Of a stretch of DNA of 64,000 bases, positions 17,485-27,032 are shown piece after piece. Position 1 is the stretch's first letter. Every line of letters starts with the position of its first letter. This DNA is from Berkiella sp964502705. GTDB lineage: Bacteria > Pseudomonadota > Gammaproteobacteria > Berkiellales > Berkiellaceae. The position numbers were made by a program, and so were the translations under genes. The notes beneath the pieces are model-generated. The model made no database searches, was not told the origin of the DNA, and saw only the letters and a list, made by a program, of their open reading frames with translations. The stretch spans positions 35,366 to 99,365 of the forward strand of contig CAZCXZ010000001.1 in assembly GCA_964502705.1 (NCBI GenBank), given 5' to 3'.

Positions 17485-18665
17485 GATGTTGCCAACAATA
17501 GCCCTTTCTTGAAAATCAGGGCACCTTGTTCCGGTTTATCCATTTTTTCCAAAAGTGTTCCAAGTCTTGCATAGGTTTGCGGTCTTTGTTCAAGACTTAA
17601 ACTCGCTTCATAGTAACGCTGCGCTTTGCCCCATAGTTGTTGGTTTTCACAGATCAAGCCAAGAGCAAACAGCAACCCGGGGCTTTGTGGGTGGCTCTTC
17701 AGCCAATGCTCCGCCTTACTTAACAATTTTTGAGGTTCAGGATATTGAATATGCCCGTAGAGCTCAATGACTTGTTCATTCCAATGAGCTTTGAGTGAAT
17801 CACGAAGTACCACTTCGGCTTCGATAGGTGACGCTACTTTCATTAATGCTTTCGCATATTCTAGCGCCAGTTCACTATCAACTTGCATGTGATGGGGTAT
17901 TTTTTGCCATTGTATCATCAGATCTTCATATGAAGCGTCTGATTTGGATACAAACTGATTTCGAATAATATCTCTTTCTAAGCGTGCAATTTCCGATTTA
18001 TCTAATATGGCAGCTTGTTTAATTTTTGGCATTAACATCGATAGCGCTTGCCATTGTCTGGATTGCACATAGTTTTGCTGTAACAAGCGCAAAACTTGTG
18101 GATGATTTGGCACTTTAGCGTTTAACGCAAGCAAAGATGCAATAGATTGTTCGTACTGCCCCTTTTCTAATGCGAGCTCGGCTTGTGTAAGGCCTATGGC
18201 CGTTTCGGTATGTTCTTTTACTTCATCCACTTGTGCAAGATGAATATAATGATCGCGACGTTTGTTGTCGCCTTGTAGCTGCGCAGCCTTAGCTGCAAAT
18301 AAGTAGCCTAACCACGGGTTATCACTCCCAGGAGCACCTTTGGCTAACCATTTTTCTGCCTTGGAAAAATTTCCTTCAACGAAAGCAATAAACCCTTTAT
18401 GCGTAAACTGCTTCGAACGGTTGATTCTAAAATGCTTTGACCATCTTCTGATATAACCGGGGGTATGAATAATACCTGCCAATAATATTCCTACATAATG
18501 GATCACAATTAAAACCACAGCCATCAATATAACCGCTAACCACAAGGGTATATCGACTCGCCATCCAGCAAAGGTGAGAACCATTAAACCAGGTGATTGT
18601 TCTACATTCAGCCCAATCCATACGGCAAACGCCAATGCAGCAATCATGATCAGCAATCGAAACAT
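17472..18665 (-). CDS. hemY: Heme biosynthesis-associated TPR protein HemY
   Basis: Inner-membrane protein of the hemCDXY cluster; exact role in heme metabolism is unsettled. Two N-terminal membrane helices (about 3-20 and 38-62) enclose the conserved GWRVDIPLWLAVI; NFSKAEKWLAKGA then begins a cytoplasmic/periplasmic stretch of TPR helices to the C-terminus (for example PGLLFALGLICENQQLWGKA). 397 residues is usual. It follows hemX by 14 bp and overlaps fpr. Confidence 0.93.
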   Translation of the reverse strand: MFRLLIMIAALAFAVWIGLNVEQSPGLMVLTFAGWRVDIPLWLAVILMAVVLIVIHYVGILLAGIIHTPGYIRRWSKHFRINRSKQFTHKGFIAFVEGNFSKAEKWLAKGAPGSDNPWLGYLFAAKAAQLQGDNKRRDHYIHLAQVDEVKEHTETAIGLTQAELALEKGQYEQSIASLLALNAKVPNHPQVLRLLQQNYVQSRQWQALSMLMPKIKQAAILDKSEIARLERDIIRNQFVSKSDASYEDLMIQWQKIPHHMQVDSELALEYAKALMKVASPIEAEVVLRDSLKAHWNEQVIELYGHIQYPEPQKLLSKAEHWLKSHPQSPGLLFALGLICENQQLWGKAQRYYEASLSLEQRPQTYARLGTLLEKMDKPEQGALIFKKGLLLATSWQQ

Positions 18666-18679
18666 TATTCTGGCCTGCC

Positions 18680-20074
18680 TTATCGAATATTGGAAAGCGC
18701 TTTAAGTGTCGCTGAGATATCCGCCAATGGGCTATCTACGGGTTCCGTTTTTAATTGCACAATTCTCTCGAGCAATGTCTGTTGCGAGGGACTGTCAATA
18801 AAATAGGTTTTTGAGTAATTTTCAAGCTCATTTAAACTGCTCAGATAAATATTACTTTCGCCTTGTAGTACTGCCCATTGCGCTTGTTGAGATACCATTT
18901 GCATAGTGCGTAGAACTTCAGCCTTATCTTGCACTGACAACGCATTTGGGATCGGATTATCTGTTTCCTTTGTCACGCGTATAAGACTCTTAAATTCATA
19001 CCATGAACGCCATAGACCCTTTTTCCATGCAGGTAGTGACTCATCAATCGGGATATTTTGCTCTTTGTTCTCTTGTTTAAGTTCATTATCAAGTGACTTA
19101 AACGGTGTTTTTTCAATCAATGATTGCAATGCATTCAGCTGCTCCCATAGCACCTGCTTCTTAACACGAGGTTGCGTGCTAAGCTTAGCGATATCTTTTG
19201 CAATCGCTTCTTTAAGACCCCACAAAGCAGGATCACCTAACATCGTAATTTTTTCTTCAGCAGCTTGCAGTTGCGTAATCGCTGTTGGAATATCACGCGC
19301 CACTCTTAGGCGTTCATTCGCCATAAAAATAAGATAATTAACTTCAGATATCACCCAATTTTTGCTACCGCTTAAGGCAACTAATCTTTGCTGTGCATTC
19401 TGCAAGTCGGTTTTTAAAGCATTAAATGATTTTTGTTGTTCCTGACCTTCTTTTTGCAAAGAATCTATTTGAGCTAAAGATTGCTTGGCTTTGCCTAGAA
19501 AGGATTGCACTGAGGCTTGCTCATTCCGTGATTGGCTTTGAAGTTCGTTGATATTTTTTTGCGATAAATAAGTGTAAAAAACTAAAGCAGCAACGGCGAC
19601 CATCGTCATCAAGCTTAAGAATAAAGCCATGTTGGAAGCTGCTGCACCATTGGATGTCGGTGGCGGAGGTGGTGGCGGCGTAGGCGGCATTTCATCACCA
19701 CCTGAAGGAGGTCGTGGAGGTTCATCAAAGCCTGATGAATAGGATGCAGATGCCGTGGGTCTATGACTTTCTTGCATGTGCATTGTCGCCTGGGGCTGTT
19801 CTGATCGAATAGGTCCCTTCGGCGTTATCTCCTCTGGAATACCTGAATGTAAACGACTTTTAGGGGGCGCATTTGAGGCAGCTTGAACAGCTGCCTTTGC
19901 AGGGTTTCCAGCACTATCGATAGGACTGCTCACCACTTTAACCGGTGTGCTTGGCAAAATTTCAGGAGGGATATCGCCGCTTTTTTTAGACTCTGTGGCG
20001 TAAGTCACCACCATCTTGCGAGGTGGCAGGTCTTTTTTATCCTTCTGTGAACCATCATCCTTCATATCAGACAT
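18680..20074 (-). CDS. hemX: HemX, uroporphyrinogen-III C-methyltransferase-like membrane protein
   Basis: Single-pass membrane protein encoded with hemC and hemD; the methyltransferase label is historical and there is no SAM-binding domain here. The first 130 residues are Pro/Ser/Lys-rich and disordered, with a PPTPPPPPPPT run just before the single membrane helix (about 147-168, NMALFLSLMTMVAVAALVFY). A coiled coil follows (about 175-235), then the conserved HemX domain (NWVISEVNYLIFMANERL). 464 residues is at the long end for the family because of the disordered head. It is 23 bp from the outer-membrane protein gene. Confidence 0.92.
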   Translation of the reverse strand: MSDMKDDGSQKDKKDLPPRKMVVTYATESKKSGDIPPEILPSTPVKVVSSPIDSAGNPAKAAVQAASNAPPKSRLHSGIPEEITPKGPIRSEQPQATMHMQESHRPTASASYSSGFDEPPRPPSGGDEMPPTPPPPPPPTSNGAAASNMALFLSLMTMVAVAALVFYTYLSQKNINELQSQSRNEQASVQSFLGKAKQSLAQIDSLQKEGQEQQKSFNALKTDLQNAQQRLVALSGSKNWVISEVNYLIFMANERLRVARDIPTAITQLQAAEEKITMLGDPALWGLKEAIAKDIAKLSTQPRVKKQVLWEQLNALQSLIEKTPFKSLDNELKQENKEQNIPIDESLPAWKKGLWRSWYEFKSLIRVTKETDNPIPNALSVQDKAEVLRTMQMVSQQAQWAVLQGESNIYLSSLNELENYSKTYFIDSPSQQTLLERIVQLKTEPVDSPLADISATLKALSNIR

Positions 20075-20097
20075 GCTTGCTCTCTTTTCTTAGAAAT

Positions 20098-20838
20098 TTA
20101 GGCCATCTGCAAAAAGAAGCCCAAGCCAATGGTATGAGAATTTTTTGGGTAAACCGTATAATTGTTTGGCAAAATATTCGGGTTTAAAACGCCATTGTTA
20201 TCAATGCCCACCGGGATCGTTGCTTCCAGTTGCGAAGTATTTTCCCACATCCATTGTAAACGCGTACCAAAGTGTTCTGAAATCATATGTCGAACGCCAA
20301 GGCCAAATCGAAGCACTGCTCTGCTATCGGTTTCCCACATCGTAGGTCGATGCGCAGGTGTTCCGTCTGGGCTTTGTATCATGGCTGTTTCAAGTTTCAT
20401 TTTTAACCAAGCAACACCTAATGTGCCTGTAATTTCAGTGCTCGCCAATACTGGCCAGAAAGCGAGCAAATTAATATGCCAACCATCCATGGCTGCATCA
20501 GAAATATATAATTGATCGCCTAAACCTAAATTCCCCGTAAACCCAAGCACCGTTTGTGATTGGTTATAAAATTGATTTTTAGTTTGGCGATACATATGTT
20601 CGTATCCACCTTCGATACCTAGATATTTATGCATGTAGGTTCCAAGGTAAAAATTCGTATCTGGGTAATCATTACGGAAATGTTCACGACCAAAACTGGG
20701 CTCAAAAGAAATGTTGCGCAGATTGGCATCAACCCCTACGTAGGGTTTGAATTCCCATTGATCCCAAATGGTCGCATGTGCGGCCGTTGTAAGCATAAAA
20801 GCCATAAAACCAATTGCAATTTTTGATACTCTTTCCAT
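20098..20838 (-). CDS. Outer-membrane beta-barrel protein (OmpA/opacity-like)
   Basis: Signal peptide with AHA cleavage motif (about 1-22), then alternating aromatic/polar beta strands (FKPYVGVDANLRN, NFYLGTYMHKYLGIEGGYE) and a C-terminal strand ending in hydrophobic residues, the usual barrel-sorting signal. About 225 mature residues would make an eight-strand barrel. Function unknown. It is placed between hemD and hemX on the same strand, with GAGG 5 nt before the ATG; hemD and hemX are usually adjacent, so it is an insertion into the cluster. Confidence 0.82.
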   Translation of the reverse strand: MERVSKIAIGFMAFMLTTAAHATIWDQWEFKPYVGVDANLRNISFEPSFGREHFRNDYPDTNFYLGTYMHKYLGIEGGYEHMYRQTKNQFYNQSQTVLGFTGNLGLGDQLYISDAAMDGWHINLLAFWPVLASTEITGTLGVAWLKMKLETAMIQSPDGTPAHRPTMWETDSRAVLRFGLGVRHMISEHFGTRLQWMWENTSQLEATIPVGIDNNGVLNPNILPNNYTVYPKNSHTIGLGFFLQMA

Positions 20839-20866
20839 GAGTTCCTCTTGGTAATCGTAATGACCC

Positions 20867-21658
20867 TCATGTCATAGTATGACAAAATTGCGTAACGTGC
20901 AGCAATGTTGCGCAAAGTTGTTCTTGGTGGGCCCCTTTTGCCACAAAAATATGTTGGATTTCCCACTTTATTGCTGCTTGTGCGATGCGTTCACCGACAA
21001 CGATAAAGGCTTGCTGACGAAGCCATGCTAAGTATTCTGCTGGCACACTATTCAAGAAATGGTCTAGGCTATTCAGACTGGTTGCAATAAAGCAAAAAGG
21101 TTTACCAAACAAAACCCAGCTGCTTAACATCGGCTCTAAAGCCAATGAGGGTCTTAGCTGCTGATAAACTTTTACCCAATGGATCAGGGCGCCACGTTTA
21201 GCTAGTGTTTCAGCCAAAACCTCTCGCCCACCCAAACCGGCAAGCAACACAACATTTTTGTTAGCAATCTCATTCGTTTGCAAAAATGAATTTGTCAGCA
21301 ATGCTTCACTATCCGAACCCGGTAAAGGTGTAAAAAAAACTGACACGCCATTTGCTTTTAACAAGTTCGTTGTCGCCTGCCCGATTGTCACGACTTTTGC
21401 CTTGGTGCTCTTTAGGGCATCAAGAACGGGCAACGGCGCGCATAAAATTGCATTTTGACTAGAAACAATAATCACATCGGCTTCATGAAGATGATGGCAC
21501 CATTGTTCAACGCTTTGGGGAGATGGCGTGATGGGTGTAATGGTGAGGGTCGGCAAACTGATTGCCTCATAACCCAACTGTGAAATGGCATGTAACAGCG
21601 GCTGTGCTTGATGTAAGGGGCGCATCACTACGACATGCCATGCGTTTACTTCACTCAC
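20867..21658 (-). CDS. hemD: Uroporphyrinogen-III synthase
   Basis: Closes and isomerises the linear tetrapyrrole made by HemC. The family is weakly conserved; VVVMRPLHQAQPLLHAI at the start, VSSQNAI, LLAGLGGREVLAETL and the C-terminal VGERIAQAA support it, as does its place next to hemC. I place the start at GTG 21658 because AGGA stands 7 nt upstream and the codon directly follows the hemC stop; an in-frame ATG at 21685 inside hemC is the alternative. Confidence 0.9.
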   Translation of the reverse strand: MSEVNAWHVVVMRPLHQAQPLLHAISQLGYEAISLPTLTITPITPSPQSVEQWCHHLHEADVIIVSSQNAILCAPLPVLDALKSTKAKVVTIGQATTNLLKANGVSVFFTPLPGSDSEALLTNSFLQTNEIANKNVVLLAGLGGREVLAETLAKRGALIHWVKVYQQLRPSLALEPMLSSWVLFGKPFCFIATSLNSLDHFLNSVPAEYLAWLRQQAFIVVGERIAQAAIKWEIQHIFVAKGAHQEQLCATLLHVTQFCHTMT

Positions 21659-21659
21659 C

Positions 21660-22595
21660 TTAACTTCCTTGGTGCAAAATATCATCGATCAAAGCTTTTG
21701 CACCTTGATCCAATAACAATTGCGCCACATGTTCGCCGAGTATGACTGCGTTTTCTATGGAATCTGTTGCTTGCGCATGGAGAATGTCATCTTGCAAAGG
21801 ATGTCCGACCTTACCTGTTAGCAAAAGCCTTTGCTGTTCTAAAATAGCAAAACCCGCAACAGGCACTTGGCAATTACCGCCTAATTTCGCATTCATTGCG
21901 CGCTCTGCGGTAATGCATGCTCGTGTTGCTTGGTCTTCTAATGTTGAGACCAGTGACATGGCACGTTCATCGGATAAGCGACATTCAATGGCTAAAGCGC
22001 CTTGCCCAACCGCAGGCAATACTTGTTCCGCAGTAAATATATGTTTTGCATGTTGCAACAGATCTAAACGTTTTAAACCAGAAGCGGCTAATATGATGGC
22101 ATCCCACTCACCTTCCATACACTTGCGCAAACGCGTATCAACATTCCCGCGCAACGGAAGATATTGGAGATCCGATCGAACATGACGTAATTGAACCGTG
22201 CGACGCAAACTCGAGGTTCCAATTTTGCTGCCAGCGGGTAACGTTTCTAATGTAAAACCTTGTGGACAAATCCATGCATCAAAGGGATTTTCACGCTTGC
22301 AAATCGCGGCTAACCCTAAACCTTCTGGAAATTGTGCAGGCAAATCTTTCAAAGAATGGACTGCGATATCAGCCTCATCCGCTAATAAAGCATTTTCTAA
22401 TTCTTTAACAAATAATCCTTTGCCGCCGATTTTTTGCAAAGGCGTATCTAGCCACAAATCCCCTTTGGTTTTGATGCCAATAATGTCAACGCTAATATCA
22501 GGATGATGCGCCATTAATTGAGCACGAATGTGCTCTGCTTGCCACATTGCTAAACGGCTGGTGCGGGTCACAATTCTAAGGGGTTTTGCACTCAT
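21660..22595 (-). CDS. hemC: Porphobilinogen deaminase (hydroxymethylbilane synthase)
   Basis: Polymerises four porphobilinogens to hydroxymethylbilane in the cytoplasm. Motifs: RTSRLAMWQAEHI, TKGDLWLD, GGKGLFVKELE, HSLKDLPAQFPEGL, KIGTSSLRR, RGNVDTRLRK, and the dipyrromethane-cofactor cysteine in KLGGNCQVPVAG. 311 residues is standard. It is the first gene of hemC-hemD-(OMP)-hemX-hemY-fpr, and follows algR on the same strand as in Pseudomonas. Confidence 0.98.
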   Translation of the reverse strand: MSAKPLRIVTRTSRLAMWQAEHIRAQLMAHHPDISVDIIGIKTKGDLWLDTPLQKIGGKGLFVKELENALLADEADIAVHSLKDLPAQFPEGLGLAAICKRENPFDAWICPQGFTLETLPAGSKIGTSSLRRTVQLRHVRSDLQYLPLRGNVDTRLRKCMEGEWDAIILAASGLKRLDLLQHAKHIFTAEQVLPAVGQGALAIECRLSDERAMSLVSTLEDQATRACITAERAMNAKLGGNCQVPVAGFAILEQQRLLLTGKVGHPLQDDILHAQATDSIENAVILGEHVAQLLLDQGAKALIDDILHQGS

Positions 22596-22658
22596 TTAAT
22601 ACCATTAATCGGAATAAAAATGAGCATGGTACGCGTTTTAGTAAGGAAAAGAAACCTG

Positions 22659-23393
22659 TTAACCGCTCATGATCTGTCGCACATTTGCCACATGGCGGCG
22701 GCTCACATCCAAGGTTTCAGCAATGCCTCTTAGTCGAATACAAGGCTGGCCACTCGAATTTTTTTCGAGCGCTTGAATATGCTCCATGGCGACTAAACAG
22801 TTACGATGCACGCGTAAGAAACGTTCACCAAATTCTGTTTCTAACTCTTTAAGGGTGTCTTCAATTAAAACTTCACCCTCTTTGTGTCGCACCGTGACGT
22901 ATTTATGCTCGGCACGAAAATAATAAATTTCACCAATCGGAACGAGAACAATGCCGCGTCTAGTACGCGAACTAATATGCGTGCGCGCTTTGGGCGAGCC
23001 ATCTTCTTTTCGGTTTAATGACTTCCATTGAACTTTGTTAGGTTTCAAGGCTTTTTGAAGCGCTTCACTTAAGCGATCGGGACGCACAGGCTTTAAGAGG
23101 TAATCCACCGCATGCACTTTAAAAGCCTCTAGTGCATATTCATCGTAAGCGGTCGTAAAAATAACGGCAGGAGGCTCATCCATGCCCACAAGATGGCGCG
23201 CAACTTCAAGACCATCAATTCCTGGCATACGAATATCTAGCAACACCACATCAGGATGGAGTGCTTCAATTTTTTGCAAGGCTTCCTGACCATTTGCGGC
23301 CTCGCCTAGCACTTCATGCTCGTTTTGCTCTAACAAGATCCGCTTGATACGGTCTCTGGCTAAGCTTTCATCATCGACGATTAATATTCGCAT
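22659..23393 (-). CDS. algR: LytTR-family response regulator (AlgR)
   Basis: DNA-binding response regulator. Receiver domain with the acidic pocket DD at 7-8, phospho-acceptor Asp53 in VVLLDIRMPGIDG, and Lys in LLKPVRP; the C-terminal half is a LytTR domain (GEIYYFRAEHKYVTV, RVHRNCLVAMEHI). The AlgR call comes from this architecture plus the algZ-algR-hemC order seen in Pseudomonas, where AlgR controls alginate and type IV pili. No alginate genes are visible here, so its targets are unknown. Confidence 0.92.
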   Translation of the reverse strand: MRILIVDDESLARDRIKRILLEQNEHEVLGEAANGQEALQKIEALHPDVVLLDIRMPGIDGLEVARHLVGMDEPPAVIFTTAYDEYALEAFKVHAVDYLLKPVRPDRLSEALQKALKPNKVQWKSLNRKEDGSPKARTHISSRTRRGIVLVPIGEIYYFRAEHKYVTVRHKEGEVLIEDTLKELETEFGERFLRVHRNCLVAMEHIQALEKNSSGQPCIRLRGIAETLDVSRRHVANVRQIMSG

Positions 23394-23434
23394 AGGATTG
23401 CCTCAATCCTTTTACCTATGTTTAGATCTATCGG

Positions 23435-24505
23435 TCACATTCCACTTTTTAGATAGGGGAACATCACTGTGACTTCATACTGTTCTGGCAACTTATTTAT
23501 CTTTATCTTAGCATGACTGCCGAACAATAAGTTGAGTCTGTGTCCTATATTGACCATCGCAATCCTATTACCCTGTGGTGCGCGCGGTTTTGTTTCAGCC
23601 GGAATAGGGTTAGAAAGATGTATACAAACCATATTTCCTTGCATCTCCCCGCGTATTTTGATGGTCCCCCCCTGTTCCAAAGGTTGAATACCATGGTAAA
23701 TCGCATTTTCCACTAACGGCTGTAACGTTAACATCGGGATAGCAGCATCTTCGGGTACTTGCGTAAGATCAGCATCAATCGTCAGCCTATCATCCAATCG
23801 AAGACCTTCGATGCGCAAATAGTTGCGACACAAGTTCCATTCTTCTGAAAGCGGTATCATGGCGCCGGTATGTAACGTTGCTCGAAAGAGCTCAGACAAA
23901 TCTTCCACTGCCTGTTCAGCCGCTTGAGGCTGTGAATGGATAAGGCTGGCAATGATATTCATGCTGTTAAATAAGAAATGGGGTCTAATTCGCGCTTGAA
24001 GCGCCTCCACACGAGCCTGACTTTCTAACTCGATACGTCGTTTCCATTGATGCTGGATATAAAAATACCGCAACGCAACGAAAGTCATGATAGCGCTGAT
24101 CATGACGCAACGGGATACAAACTGACTAATCGTTTCAGGATTTGAGCCCCATTGATAATTAATTTTTATCAATAAGTATTGGCCCGCACCGGCAATACAA
24201 CCCGTAACTAAAACCACAAGTAAGTAGGCGCTAATCGCCGCCCATACTAACGACAGCTTCGCTAAAAATTTTCTCGCGGTACATAATACGCCAGCGCTGG
24301 CAAAGGCTATCCATTGCACAAAAACGGATAGTAGTCCCAGTTCATCCCAAGATTCATAAAGGATGTCGCCTGTTGCTAATATTAGCACTAAAGCTACCAA
24401 CTCTGCACCAATGCAGAGTATAAAGATCGTTTTTACCGCACAAAAGTTCGGTAGGAAAAAATCTTCTTCTTCAGCGGATGTTTGGGTCTGTTTATTCTGT
24501 TCCAT
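23435..24505 (-). CDS. algZ: LytS-type sensor histidine kinase (AlgZ/FimS)
   Basis: Membrane kinase partner of the adjacent AlgR. Four hydrophobic helices occupy about residues 28-170; the His_kinase motif RIRPHFLFNSMNII holds the phospho-accepting His, and the ATP domain shows LQPLVENAIYHGI. Unlike some Pseudomonas homologues it keeps a recognisable ATP-binding region. No periplasmic sensor domain is visible. 41 bp upstream of algR in the same direction. Confidence 0.92.
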   Translation of the reverse strand: MEQNKQTQTSAEEEDFFLPNFCAVKTIFILCIGAELVALVLILATGDILYESWDELGLLSVFVQWIAFASAGVLCTARKFLAKLSLVWAAISAYLLVVLVTGCIAGAGQYLLIKINYQWGSNPETISQFVSRCVMISAIMTFVALRYFYIQHQWKRRIELESQARVEALQARIRPHFLFNSMNIIASLIHSQPQAAEQAVEDLSELFRATLHTGAMIPLSEEWNLCRNYLRIEGLRLDDRLTIDADLTQVPEDAAIPMLTLQPLVENAIYHGIQPLEQGGTIKIRGEMQGNMVCIHLSNPIPAETKPRAPQGNRIAMVNIGHRLNLLFGSHAKIKINKLPEQYEVTVMFPYLKSGM

Positions 24506-24511
24506 ATTTAC

Positions 24512-25183
24512 TTAGTTTAGGGCATTTTTGATCCATACCCCAATATCGTGCAGTTCCGACAAACTAACGGTATGGGCCATGGGATAACTATGCCAATCGA
24601 CTTCAAAGCCTGCCGCCTGCAAATGCGTGCAAGATTGCTGTCCTATCCAGTAAGAAACCACGGTATCCATAAACCCATGCGCCATAAATAATGGAATGCG
24701 TGAATTAACTGAATGCATTTCCTTAGCCAAGAGTTCTTGTAAGGGCAGGTAAGCAGATAAAACCATCACGCCTGCGAGCGGTCGTGGATACCGTAAGGCA
24801 GTGTGCAGCGCCAGTGCGCCGCCTTGAGAAAATCCAGCTAAAATAATTCGTTCACTTTTAATACCAGATTGTATTTGAGCTTCTATGAGTGCCTTAATCG
24901 CTCCTTCGGATTTTCTAATACCCTTTTCATCTTGTACTGCACGCAGATCTATCGCTCCAATGTCATACCATGCTGGCATCACCATTCCGCCATTCATGGT
25001 AATCGGCATCGTTGGCGCATGCGGAAAAATAAAACGTATCTGATGCTCACGAGGCAGCCCTAGACTCGGAACCACATCGACAAAATCATGCCCATCCGCA
25101 CCCAAACCGTGTAACCAAATAACACAAGCATCGGCTTTATTCTTGGGTTCGATTATCTCTGCATCTAATAATGCCTCTGTCAT
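24512..25183 (-). CDS. Alpha/beta-hydrolase carboxylesterase (phospholipase/carboxylesterase family)
   Basis: Cytoplasmic esterase with broad acyl-ester activity in the family (related to eukaryotic acyl-protein thioesterase). The nucleophile is Ser in GFSQGGALAL; IWLHGLGADGHDF is the oxyanion loop; Asp is in HGFMDTVV and His in PMAHTVSLSEL. 223 residues is typical. It starts close to cyaY (9 bp) and ends 6 bp before algZ, so all three may be one transcript. Confidence 0.9.
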   Translation of the reverse strand: MTEALLDAEIIEPKNKADACVIWLHGLGADGHDFVDVVPSLGLPREHQIRFIFPHAPTMPITMNGGMVMPAWYDIGAIDLRAVQDEKGIRKSEGAIKALIEAQIQSGIKSERIILAGFSQGGALALHTALRYPRPLAGVMVLSAYLPLQELLAKEMHSVNSRIPLFMAHGFMDTVVSYWIGQQSCTHLQAAGFEVDWHSYPMAHTVSLSELHDIGVWIKNALN

Positions 25184-25192
25184 GAGGTTCTC

Positions 25193-25513
25193 CTAAGTAG
25201 TCAACTTGTTTACATCTAATGTTAATCCTGCCTGCTTGGCACAGTCTGCGATGACTTGTGCCAACGTAGCTTGTTGCTTGGTAACCCATCTTCCTTGTTG
25301 CAACTGGAAGTGATATGCCCCTTGCTTGGATGCCAACCATACTTCTTGCAATACAGCCTGTCGCGACAGAATCAAACAGTCCCCTTGCAGGAACGTTATG
25401 GTTAAAATGCCTTCTTGTGAATCAAAGTCGATGTCTTGATCACTCTCTTCTAGCCACGCTTCAATTTTTAAAAAGAGTGTATCGACGGTTTGATGATAAA
25501 GTTGTTCATTCAT
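25193..25513 (-). CDS. cyaY: Iron-sulfur cluster assembly frataxin homologue CyaY
   Basis: Small iron-binding modulator of IscS in cluster assembly. 106 residues, with an acidic N-terminal helix (WLEESDQDIDFDSQEG) followed by the frataxin strands (ILTITFLQGDCLILSRQ, EVWLASKQGAYHF). It is divergent from lptM-lysA-dapF, as in many gammaproteobacteria, which strongly supports the call. Confidence 0.93.
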   Translation of the reverse strand: MNEQLYHQTVDTLFLKIEAWLEESDQDIDFDSQEGILTITFLQGDCLILSRQAVLQEVWLASKQGAYHFQLQQGRWVTKQQATLAQVIADCAKQAGLTLDVNKLTT

Positions 25514-25613
25514 AAAGCGCGAATCCGTTAGACAGCGTTAGAGGCGCACATTATAAGCCAGCACACTCTTAATGTCGCTCCATCAACGAAAGTAAGATGT
25601 AAAACTTTCTAAC

Positions 25614-25641
25614 TTGCGAGAGAATGGCTTTTTTTTATAAC
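25614..25641 (+). promoter_or_regulatory. Promoter of the lptM-lysA-dapF operon
   Basis: TTGCGA (25614-25619), 16 nt, TATAAC (25636-25641), 19 bp before the lptM ATG. Both boxes and spacing fit sigma-70. Confidence 0.5.
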
Positions 25642-25660
25642 ATACTAGGAGCTTCTATCC

Positions 25661-25801
25661 ATGAATAAACCAGATACTCGACTTGCTATTATTGGATTTT
25701 TATTAAGTTGCCTCTGCTTGACCCTGCTAAGCGGCTGCGGCCAAACAGGGCCTCTTTATTTACCACAACCAGAGAAGACTCTGAACGATGAATCACTTTG
25801 A
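25661..25801 (+). CDS. lptM: LPS assembly lipoprotein LptM (YifL)
   Basis: A 46-residue lipoprotein. After a hydrophobic signal (IGFLLSCLCLTLLSGC) the lipobox LSGC is followed by GQTGPLYLP, the hallmark of LptM, which assists LptD maturation at the outer membrane. It starts 13 bp before overlapping lysA's start (lysA ATG at 25788 lies in another frame). Position between cyaY and lysA-dapF is the standard one. Confidence 0.88.
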   Translation: MNKPDTRLAIIGFLLSCLCLTLLSGCGQTGPLYLPQPEKTLNDESL

Positions 25802-27032
25802 ATACCGCAAGGGCGAACTTTATGCAGAAGATGTACCTGTTAGGCACATTGTTGTTGCAACCGACACGCCATGTTATATCTATTCACAGTCTGCGCTGCA
25901 TAGCGCATGGCAGAGTTTTGCTGATGCTTTGAAAGATTACCCACACAAAGTCTGTTATGCCGTGAAAGCCAACAGCAATTTAGCGGTGCTTAATACACTT
26001 GCCAATGTTGGTGCGGGTTTTGATATTGTCTCAGGTGGGGAATTAGCGCGCGTCAATGCAGCCGGCGGCGATCCAAAGCAAGTGGTATTTTCTGGTGTTG
26101 GCAAATCAGCGGCTGAAATGAAAGAAGCGCTGTTGCAAAATATCTATTGCTTTAACGTGGAGTCTGAAGCCGAGCTACTGCTGCTAAACGACGTTGCAAA
26201 ACAATGCAATAAAAAGGCACCAATGGCTTTGCGCGTAAACCCCAATATCGATGCCATGAGCCATCCCTATATTTCTACTGGACTCAAAGAAAGTAAATTC
26301 GGTATCAATATTGAAGAGGCGTTATTGCTTTATCAAAAAGCACAAACCTTATCGCATGTCACAATAAAAGGCATGGCTTGCCATATTGGTTCGCAGCTCA
26401 CTCAGCTATCGCCGTTTATTGAAGCATTACAGCGATTACTTGAACTGAATAAATCCCTGCTTAATGCGGGAATTCAGCTTACCCACATCGACGTGGGTGG
26501 GGGCTTGGGTGTTCGCTATGAGAACGAAACACCTCCCAGCCCAATTGAATATGCTCATGCATTAGTCTCTTTATTAAAAGATTCGGGGTTGTTATTAATC
26601 ATTGAACCGGGCCGTGCTATTGCCGCTAAAGCCGGCATCTTAGTCACCGAAGTGCTTTATCTTAAAAAATCCGATGCGAAAAATTTCTGCATTGTAGACT
26701 GCGCCATGAATGACTTCATGCGCCCCGCACTCTATGACGCTTGGCAGGCAATATCACCCGTTCTTGAAACTTCCGAAGAAAAGGCAACGCTGTACGACAT
26801 CGTCGGCCCCGTGTGCGAAAGTGGTGACTTCTTAGGTAAAAACCGCTCTCTTTGTGTAAAGCAGCATGATTTACTTGCTATCCATGATGCGGGCGCTTAC
26901 GGATTTGTCATGAGTTCAAACTATAATTCAAGGCCAAGAGTGGCCGAGGTGATGGTCAAAGCTGCCAACTTCAAGATTGTTCGTCCTAAAGAAGAACGGG
27001 AAGCATTATGGGCAAAGGAAGTGATATGGTAG
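25788..27032 (+). CDS. lysA: Diaminopimelate decarboxylase
   Basis: PLP enzyme making L-lysine from meso-diaminopimelate. PLP lysine in CYAVKANSNLAVL, HIGSQLTQL, DVGGGLGVRYENE (phosphate loop), EPGRAIAAKAG and active-site Cys in VGPVCESGDFLG. 414 residues is standard. With dapF downstream it forms the end of the lysine/peptidoglycan precursor pathway. Overlaps both lptM and the DUF481 gene. Confidence 0.97.
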   Translation: MNHFEYRKGELYAEDVPVRHIVVATDTPCYIYSQSALHSAWQSFADALKDYPHKVCYAVKANSNLAVLNTLANVGAGFDIVSGGELARVNAAGGDPKQVVFSGVGKSAAEMKEALLQNIYCFNVESEAELLLLNDVAKQCNKKAPMALRVNPNIDAMSHPYISTGLKESKFGINIEEALLLYQKAQTLSHVTIKGMACHIGSQLTQLSPFIEALQRLLELNKSLLNAGIQLTHIDVGGGLGVRYENETPPSPIEYAHALVSLLKDSGLLLIIEPGRAIAAKAGILVTEVLYLKKSDAKNFCIVDCAMNDFMRPALYDAWQAISPVLETSEEKATLYDIVGPVCESGDFLGKNRSLCVKQHDLLAIHDAGAYGFVMSSNYNSRPRVAEVMVKAANFKIVRPKEEREALWAKEVIW

